A stretch of 12,045 nt of DNA, taken from assembly GCA_902984215.1 (NCBI GenBank), contig CADWAF010000404.1:1-12045 (forward strand), read 5' to 3'. The DNA is from Willaertia magna. Its lineage: Eukaryota > Heterolobosea > Eutetramitea > Acrasida > Naegleriidae. Within the stretch, counting starts at the first letter, position 1. Each line of letters starts with the position of its first letter. Under the pieces are notes generated by a model, which was given only the letters and a program-made list of their open reading frames with translations, was not told where the DNA came from and did not search any database. This document shows positions 7,310-12,045 of the stretch, piece after piece. The translations under genes and the position numbers were made by a program.

Positions 7310-7808
7310 TAAAATAAATAATTTATTATTAACCGTGAATACGATACGGACGTCCTGAAACCGGCTCTGTCAACCATTTTTACTAGAAAATGACACTCAA
7401 CCATTGTGCAGTCCATGTTTTTGCACTTCTTCATTCGGTATACACAACTCTCCTTTGCTTGGGGCACTAACTTTTGTTTAATTGGTATTAATTGAGAAAA
7501 GAACTGAGGCATGTTTTTCTGAAATTCCATTTCGTTGCAAAGCTTACAACAAATTCATCCTATAAACTAAAGATAAAGAGACTTGACAGGAAGAGAATAA
7601 ATTGAAAGTAAACTGGTTTGATAACCTACAAGATGACGGAATTAAGTAATTTTCCAATAATAAAATTCAAATACTTAAAATTCCACGGTTTACTTTTTTA
7701 TTGTAAAATCTTAATTTTTTAATTGGTTCCACTGGATTTGAAAACACAAATTCGAATAAAACTTTTATTGTCAAAATTAAAAGCAAAAAACAAAAAAAAT
7801 TTAAGAAA
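7310..7808. other. 499-bp spacer with a GC-raised island
   Basis: After the acetyltransferase stop, bases about 7330-7490 are clearly richer in G+C than the rest (24 of 44 bases between 7332 and 7375). They include the palindrome GGACGTCC at 7348-7355. A - strand frame starting at 7530 is open through the island and into the antisense of the acetyltransferase end. It contains a Cys-dotted stretch (YRMKKCKNMDCTMVECH) but has codon use unlike the neighbours and no recognisable family. From about 7560 on, the DNA is normal AT-rich flank of the small Cys/His gene, and the last 90 bases resemble the same position before the second copy. Confidence 0.4.
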
Positions 7809-8135
7809 ATGTCTTACGTTACCCTACGTCTATCATGTCCAGCTTTTGGTTGTACAAATACAAAGGTCTATAACTAGGTTCACCTTCATTGTGGAGGTGA
7901 ATTAGCAATCAATGACAACGCATTAATTAAATGTAGAAAGTGTTCAATTTGTCATCACATTAAAAACTGGTTTTTCCCTTGTTCCAAACATCCTGGAGAG
8001 TTTAGAGGCACTACTAGTACTTCGTTTAACAACGCTTTAGTAATGGTTTTTTCAATGGATTTAAGTAACACCAAACCAGATTCTGTTGACTTTGTTGTTA
8101 AACTCTCAAAGTACTTAAGACAAAACAGATGGTAA
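7809..8135 (+). pseudogene. Small Cys/His/Trp-rich protein, copy 1, with one internal TAG
   Basis: The frame runs 108 codons from ATG (7809) to TAA (8133-8135) and is broken only by TAG at codon 23 (7875-7877). In the first 81 aligned codons, 56 residues are identical to copy 2 at 9306-9620, and the TAG aligns exactly with Trp23 (TGG) of that copy. All putative metal ligands remain: C10, C15, H25, C28, C42, C45, C48, C58 and H61. The C-terminal third is more divergent and four residues longer. Differences are mostly conservative, so the gene was under selection until recently. It is a single-transition nonsense allele, a readthrough gene, or a base-call error. The A-rich leader and part of the upstream 90 bp are shared with copy 2, so it probably has, or had, its own promoter. 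Confidence 0.75.
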
Positions 8136-8449
8136 TTAAGTGACTGCCAATCATCTTTTTATTAAGCATCTTCCAAAAACATTCATTGTTATTCAATATA
8201 TTTGTGTTAATTGAAAAATAAATTGTTACAATTTCGATAATCAATTAATTTTTTTGTTGATTATCCATTTCATTTATTTTATTCAATTATAAAAGATTAG
8301 AGGAATCTATTTGTTTTGAACTAGTTCTGTAAGCAATTTAAGATGAATTTGTAACGTTTTAGAAATAGGTAATATAGACTATCTATTATAGAGCAACAAA
8401 ACGGAAATCCTGTTTCTTTATTAAAAAACACTACGACAGAAGCCTTCGT
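8136..8449. other. 314-bp convergent spacer
   Basis: This spacer separates the 3' ends of copy 1 (+) and the helical protein (-). No coding signal is seen. It carries a perfect 9-bp inverted repeat with a T-rich loop (8236-8265), plausible as a 3'-end hairpin for copy 1, and a small imperfect palindrome around ATAGACTATCTAT (about 8372-8384). Confidence 0.4.
8236..8265. repeat. 9-bp inverted repeat with T-rich loop
   Basis: GATAATCAA (8236-8244) is exactly complementary to TTGATTATC (8257-8265), with a 12-base loop containing seven T. It starts 100 bp after the copy 1 stop. It may act in 3'-end formation or be an incidental AT-rich palindrome. Confidence 0.5.
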
Positions 8450-9070
8450 TTATTGTTTTTTTAAAAAGTTGGTGCTTCCTGCTTTCTTATTATTCTTTTC
8501 AAAATCATCTTCCCTTAATTGATTTTGTCTAAGAACAGGTTGTAAAGTTTTAAACATATTAAGAATTCTTTCTCCTGAATTACTTTCTTCATTGTTGTTA
8601 GTGTTAGAAGGAATGTAATATTGTTGTTCTTTGTTATATCTTAACAAATTAACCATATCTTGAGCACAGTTTAACAAAACATCATTGTCACTGTTTCCTG
8701 TAAGATCGTCTCTGCCAGCCATCCACTTTTCAAATTCTTTTGCCAATCCTTCCTTTAAATCTTTTTCATATGGAGTCATTGCCAATTCATTTGCAAAAAT
8801 TTGCATTGTTGCTCTTGCTCTTTGAAGAATTTGATCTGCTGTCATTTGTCTAAAATCAAATTTAATTTCTTCCAATAAATGTTGCAAAGCATTTCCATCT
8901 TTTTCAACAACACATTTATAAACCTCAAACCAAACAACAATGTTTCTAGCCATTTCAATAAACATTTGCTTTTGAACTTCTAAAACTTTTGGTACCTGAA
9001 TTTGTTGTCTGTACTGTTGATGATAATCATCGTCATTTTGGTCGTTGTAATTATTGAAATTGTTTAACAT
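8450..9070 (-). CDS. Hypothetical helical protein, no family recognised
   Basis: This 206-residue soluble protein opens with an Asn/Asp/Gln-rich head (1-25). A predicted helical core (about 28-145) follows, with amphipathic stretches such as VLEVQKQMFIEMARNIVVWF and ALQHLLEEIKFDF. A polar Asn/Ser linker (153-166) comes next, then a basic tail (192-206, ending FLKKQ). There is no signal peptide, membrane segment or motif that allows a function to be named. Codon use (TTA, AAT, CAA) matches the surrounding genes, and the start sits directly after an A-run, which supports a real gene. It lies between the two Cys/His paralogues and is divergent from copy 2 (235 bp). It is unrelated to them in sequence, so it was there before or was inserted between the duplicates. 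Confidence 0.65.
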   Translation of the reverse strand: MLNNFNNYNDQNDDDYHQQYRQQIQVPKVLEVQKQMFIEMARNIVVWFEVYKCVVEKDGNALQHLLEEIKFDFRQMTADQILQRARATMQIFANELAMTPYEKDLKEGLAKEFEKWMAGRDDLTGNSDNDVLLNCAQDMVNLLRYNKEQQYYIPSNTNNNEESNSGERILNMFKTLQPVLRQNQLREDDFEKNNKKAGSTNFLKKQ

Positions 9071-9305
9071 TTTTTTTAATTGTTTTTAAAGTTTTTTCAA
9101 ACTTCAGTATAGCTTAAATACTTGGAAACGTGTAAATTTGCTCTATGGTTCCGTGGTCAACTCTATTTATTGGAAGATCATAATTATTTGGTTGGTTCCT
9201 TTGTTTTATTTGAAGGGCGTTTGTTTATTTGAATTTGCCAAAAATTCTCTTGAAAACAATTCTGCCTTGCCAGTCAAAATCACAATCAAAAAAAAAATTC
9301 AAAAA

Positions 9306-9620
9306 ATGTCTTACATTACTTTACGTCTTAGATGTCCAGCAATCGATTGTACAAACAAAACCGTTTACAACTGGAGTCATCATAACTGTGGGGGTGAATT
9401 AGAGATCAATGAAAACGCATTAATTAAATGTAAAAAGTGTTCCACTTGTCATCACATTAGAAACTGGCATTTTGCTTGTAGTATTCATCCTGGAGAATTC
9501 AAAAGCACCACTTTTACTAGCTTTAACAGAGCCCTGATGATAGTTCTTGATTTAGATGTAAATGTTGATCCAAATTTTGTAATTAACCTTTCCAATTGTA
9601 TGAGAAAAAATATGTGGTAG
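9306..9620 (+). CDS. Small Cys/His/Trp-rich putative zinc-binding protein, copy 2
   Basis: This is an intact 104-residue protein. The frame extends upstream to 9138, but the ATG at 9306 is chosen because it aligns with the copy 1 start and follows the usual A-run; the preceding 56 codons are hydrophobic leader-like translation without a counterpart. The N-terminal 61 residues carry C10-x4-C15-x7-W23-x-H25-x2-C28-x13-C42-x2-C45-x2-C48-x5-W54-x3-C58-x2-H61, consistent with two zinc sites. The GGELEINENALIKC segment between the clusters is beta-like. A helical C-terminal part (70-104) ends in Trp. Small proteins with this layout occur in other protists as I recall it, but no function is known to me. 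The stop is TAG, the only one among the complete genes here. Confidence 0.75.
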   Translation: MSYITLRLRCPAIDCTNKTVYNWSHHNCGGELEINENALIKCKKCSTCHHIRNWHFACSIHPGEFKSTTFTSFNRALMIVLDLDVNVDPNFVINLSNCMRKNMW

Positions 9621-9703
9621 TGGAGAACTTTGGCTTAGATTATTTATTTTAACTGTAGACATTATTATTGTTTTTAATTACAATATTCTTTTTAATAAAT
9701 AGT

Positions 9704-11020
9704 TTATAACTGGACATCAATGTCAAACAAATAATCATCTTTCTTTGTATCACTATTACTGCAACAACTAAATGCCATTTTCCTCAAATTATTAAACAAA
9801 TAATCATTACTTAAATCAACACTACCAATTAACATGCCATATGCCTTAGCTCCACAAGCAATATCTACTACTTGTTCTGTTGGATTTAAAAATAAATCAA
9901 CATCTACTTGTTGTAAAAAGATTCTTTCATTTACAAAGTGTTCAGATTGTTTCATTCCACATAACCAAATATTTCTTTTTAAATTATCAACAATAAATAA
10001 ACTTGAAAAACCACCATAAATGGACATCTCTCCCTTTTTACAATTATTTTGTTCACTCTTTTTTAAATTGTCCCAAAATGTAGTTCCTTCTTTAATTTCT
10101 TCATTATTACAATTTTTAAAAATTAATTGATTTAATTTAACTTCTCCATGAGATTTTTTTGAAGTGTTTGTCTTGTTAAAAGAGTTACTTAACGCATAGC
10201 CATAAAAACCATAAATAAATATTTCACTGTTAGTTGTAAAAGCAACTGAAAAGTGACTGAAAGGAATAGCGAATATATCTAATAACGAATTTGAAGAATT
10301 ATTATTATTAACATTCTTGATAAATGGTGGTGTAAATTTTGTAAGGGTGGTATAACTTTTTGAAGAGTTATTATTACTTAAAAAACTGTCACCTGACAGT
10401 TGATGATAATCATTCATTCCAAATCCATAAAATTCACCTTTATTTGTTAAAATCATTAAATGTCCGTAACCACATGAAATTTTCTTTACAATAAAATTTT
10501 CATCATTACTTAATTTTGTAAACTTTTTTTCGTGACTATAATTAATTTTTCCAACGAACCAAATATCTTTGTTATTTATTACAATAATTGTAGAATATGT
10601 ACCACAACAAGCATGTGTAATTTCAAAATTATTGTAATAACTGTAAATTTCCGTTGAATTTAATAATGTTAATTCATTTAATTGAAAATCTAAATGTTCA
10701 CCAATACAATTATAAGAATTAACTCCATAAACGTAAATTAAATTATTTTGTAAAATAGTTACTAAATGATTATATCCACCAATTAAAAATTTAACTTTTT
10801 GTAAAGAAAAATTTTGATCATTTATTGTTTGTAAAAGAATTTGTGTATAACTTTCATCATTGGATACTTTATAAATTTCATTCTTTTCGTTTAAGAAATA
10901 AATATTTATTCCTAAGCTTAATATTTTAATAATTTTAAAATCATGTTTAATTTTAAAGATTTTGTTGTCATTCGGGTTGTAGATAAATAATTTTTCGTTA
11001 TTGAAATAATTAGGTGACAT
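9704..11020 (-). CDS. RCC1/ATS1-like beta-propeller repeat protein
   Basis: The 438 residues carry at least six degenerate RCC1 repeats: about 79-107 (IGGYNHLVTILQNNLIYVYGVNSYNCIG), 135-160 (CCGTYSTIIVINNKDIWFVG), 181-209 (SCGYGHLMILTNKGEFYGFGMNDYHQLSG), 249-278, 334-357 and 386-400 (IACGAKAYGMLIGS). The [AS]-C-G-x-x-[HY] and W/Y-x-x-G positions fit the family. RCC1 itself is a Ran exchange factor, but divergent repeats such as these usually mark scaffold or ubiquitin-related proteins, so a Ran role is not claimed. Asn/Ser inserts (214-246) break the blades. There is no signal peptide or second domain. The start context (CATATG) lacks the A-run seen in the other genes and the frame is open somewhat upstream, so the true N-terminus is uncertain. 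Confidence 0.75.
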   Translation of the reverse strand: MSPNYFNNEKLFIYNPNDNKIFKIKHDFKIIKILSLGINIYFLNEKNEIYKVSNDESYTQILLQTINDQNFSLQKVKFLIGGYNHLVTILQNNLIYVYGVNSYNCIGEHLDFQLNELTLLNSTEIYSYYNNFEITHACCGTYSTIIVINNKDIWFVGKINYSHEKKFTKLSNDENFIVKKISCGYGHLMILTNKGEFYGFGMNDYHQLSGDSFLSNNNSSKSYTTLTKFTPPFIKNVNNNNSSNSLLDIFAIPFSHFSVAFTTNSEIFIYGFYGYALSNSFNKTNTSKKSHGEVKLNQLIFKNCNNEEIKEGTTFWDNLKKSEQNNCKKGEMSIYGGFSSLFIVDNLKRNIWLCGMKQSEHFVNERIFLQQVDVDLFLNPTEQVVDIACGAKAYGMLIGSVDLSNDYLFNNLRKMAFSCCSNSDTKKDDYLFDIDVQL

Positions 11021-11134
11021 ATGTACGTGCGTTGGTCTTAAAATTAACGTTTATGATATTTTTTTTAATAATTAACACACTTTTCTGTACAAAAATCGCT
11101 TCGAGTAATTAGCGCAATTAATTTTTATAAAATA

Positions 11135-11808
11135 TTATAATGATTTATTTTTGTAAAAAGGGAGCGCAGATAATTTAGATAATTGTTCTCTATTATAAAC
11201 AGGAGAAGGAGTACTTGGAATGTCTTGTTGAATTAAATCTAATACACTATTACGAACGGAAGATGATGATAATTTGTTAATATTAACATTTTCATTTCTT
11301 AACCTACAGCGCCAGGTGAATTTGGAGCATTATCATCATTTTAACCCTCATAGTATTATTTAATTTCTTATTAATAATTAACTAGTTGTATGATTATGGT
11401 TCAAATTATTATTATTTATGGGAATAATTGGTTTCCAGTTTTCTTGTAAGGGAAGACTTGAAATATTTCAGGAAAATAATGTGGAATTGACTCTTTTGTT
11501 TCATTAGAGTTATCTCTATTTCAAGTTATTAATTCCACAGTTACATTATCTTTACGTTTCCTTAATAGATACAATTTTAGAGATGTACTTACCTTTCAAC
11601 AACGACATTAAAGTAATTTCATTTGGTGGTGTCATTTCGACGTTCCTTAAAAAGTTTTTAAATATTTGTTCCACAATTTTAAAACTCTCATGTTCCAGCA
11701 TATTCACCAAAAAGACTGCGAGGCCTACGAAACAAGCAATAATTCAAAGAGAACAGTTTTTATTTTCTGCAAAGTGTGCCTTGGGTCAGCAAAACTGAAA
11801 GTAATTTG
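11135..11808 (-). pseudogene. Decayed or multiply spliced gene of unknown family
   Basis: Coding-like segments follow one another on the - strand in different frames. In order they are 11725-11808 (27 codons, FADPRHTLQKIKTVLFELLL), 11552-11743 (63 codons, LAVFLVNMLEHESFKIVEQ and so on to TLMSLLK), 11416-11520 (34 codons, ETKESIPHYFPEIFQVFP), 11378-11467 (29 codons, SLPLQENWKPIIPINNNN) and 11135-11329 (64 codons, ending SALPFYKNKSL). Codon use resembles the neighbours. A canonical donor GTAAGT lies at 11592-11587 right after TLMSLLK, but most junctions lack clear splice sites and simply abut at stops, which favours a pseudogene with several frameshifts. The product family was not recognised. 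The + strand frame at 11583-11798 is its antisense shadow. Confidence 0.45.
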
Positions 11809-11888
11809 CTAATGTAATTTTTAAAATATTTATTATTCGACACAAAACAAAATTTATTAATTACAGCTACATTGAAATATTTACAGTT

Positions 11889-12045
11889 TTAATGTTTATA
11901 TTGTTTAACTTTATATTGTTTGGTATTTCTTTTCTTTTGGTTATTCTTCTTTGGTTTGTAAGAGTTTACTTTCTTTGATGCTTTCTTATAAGTTTTAACA
12001 GGTCTTTTCTTGAAGGATTTTACTTTATATTGTTTGGTCTTTTTA
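11889..12045 (-). CDS. Lysine-rich C-terminus of a gene entering from the right edge
   Basis: Fifty-one codons and a TAA are open to the window edge. 21 of the 51 residues are Lys and there is no acidic residue at all. A loose unit K-x-Y-K recurs, with the string TKQYKVK present twice (3-9 and 41-47 of the visible part), and the protein ends KQYKH. Such tails occur on nucleic-acid-binding (nucleolar, ribosomal, linker-histone-like) proteins. The upstream domain lies outside the window, so the identity is open. No intron is evident. Confidence 0.6.
   Translation of the reverse strand, partial: KKTKQYKVKSFKKRPVKTYKKASKKVNSYKPKKNNQKKRNTKQYKVKQYKH

Noticed and set aside
7228..7530. 100-codon - strand frame crossing the GC-raised island
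   Set aside because: Overlaps the acetyltransferase 3' end in antisense and has no known family. Kept only as a finding about composition, not as a gene.
7865..7876. Tiny intron removing the TAG (GTCTATAACTAG)
   Set aside because: Twelve bases is far too short for a spliceosomal intron, and copy 2 encodes residues at these positions.
7875..7877. TAG as a reassigned sense codon in this genome
   Set aside because: Copy 2 ends with TAG right after its last Trp, where copy 1 ends with TAA, and no other gene has an internal TAG.
7723..7905. 60-codon + strand frame overlapping the start of Cys/His copy 1
   Set aside because: It is out of frame with the conserved copy 1 reading, which aligns codon by codon to copy 2.
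9138..9305. 56-codon N-terminal extension of Cys/His copy 2
   Set aside because: No counterpart in copy 1. The internal ATG at 9306 has the typical A-run and aligns with the copy 1 start.
11583..11798. 71-codon + strand frame near the right end
   Set aside because: Antisense to better coding-like - strand segments, and codon use is less typical of the window.

Overview
The window looks like nuclear DNA from a free-living, AT-rich protist, probably an amoeba or amoeboflagellate. A heterolobosean (Naegleria-like) or amoebozoan source is the inference. The reasons are eukaryote-type proteins (animal-type haem peroxidase, base-exchange phosphatidylserine synthase, RCC1-repeat protein), dense packing on both strands, mostly intron-free reading frames, TTA-dominated leucine use, almost exclusive TAA stops, Asn/Gln/Ser/Thr-rich tracts, and A-rich leaders directly before most start codons. 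The standard code fits. No tRNA, rRNA, CRISPR or intact transposon was seen.

Layout from left to right. A C-terminal tail of a + strand gene enters at the left edge (2-136). A secreted animal-type haem peroxidase lies on the - strand (247-1968). Its 5' flank contains two strong inverted repeats. A two-CBS-domain protein (2442-2936, -) and a phosphatidylserine synthase (3483-4982, +) diverge from a 546-bp spacer. A polytopic membrane protein of unknown family (5052-5732, -) converges on the synthase and diverges from a GNAT acetyltransferase with a likely mitochondrial presequence (5936-7309, +). Then come two copies of a small Cys/His/Trp-rich protein (7809-8135 and 9306-9620, both +), separated by an unrelated helical protein (8450-9070, -). 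An RCC1-like propeller protein (9704-11020, -) is followed by a run of short open segments in several frames on the - strand (11135-11808), best read as a decayed or heavily spliced gene. A lysine-rich C-terminus of another - strand gene enters from the right edge (11889-12045).

The genes do not form an obvious pathway; this is an ordinary compact eukaryotic neighbourhood. The most distinctive item is the paralogous pair of approximately 105-residue putative zinc-binding proteins with the fixed pattern C-x4-C-x7-W-x-H-x2-C-x13-C-x2-C-x2-C-x5-W-x3-C-x2-H. The left copy is intact in frame from start to stop except for a single TAG exactly where the right copy has the invariant-looking TGG (Trp23). 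That copy is either a very young pseudogene or a readthrough or recoding case. Other points of note are a 24-bp in-frame tandem duplication inside the acetyltransferase, a GC-raised island at about 7330-7490, and several perfect inverted repeats in spacers.
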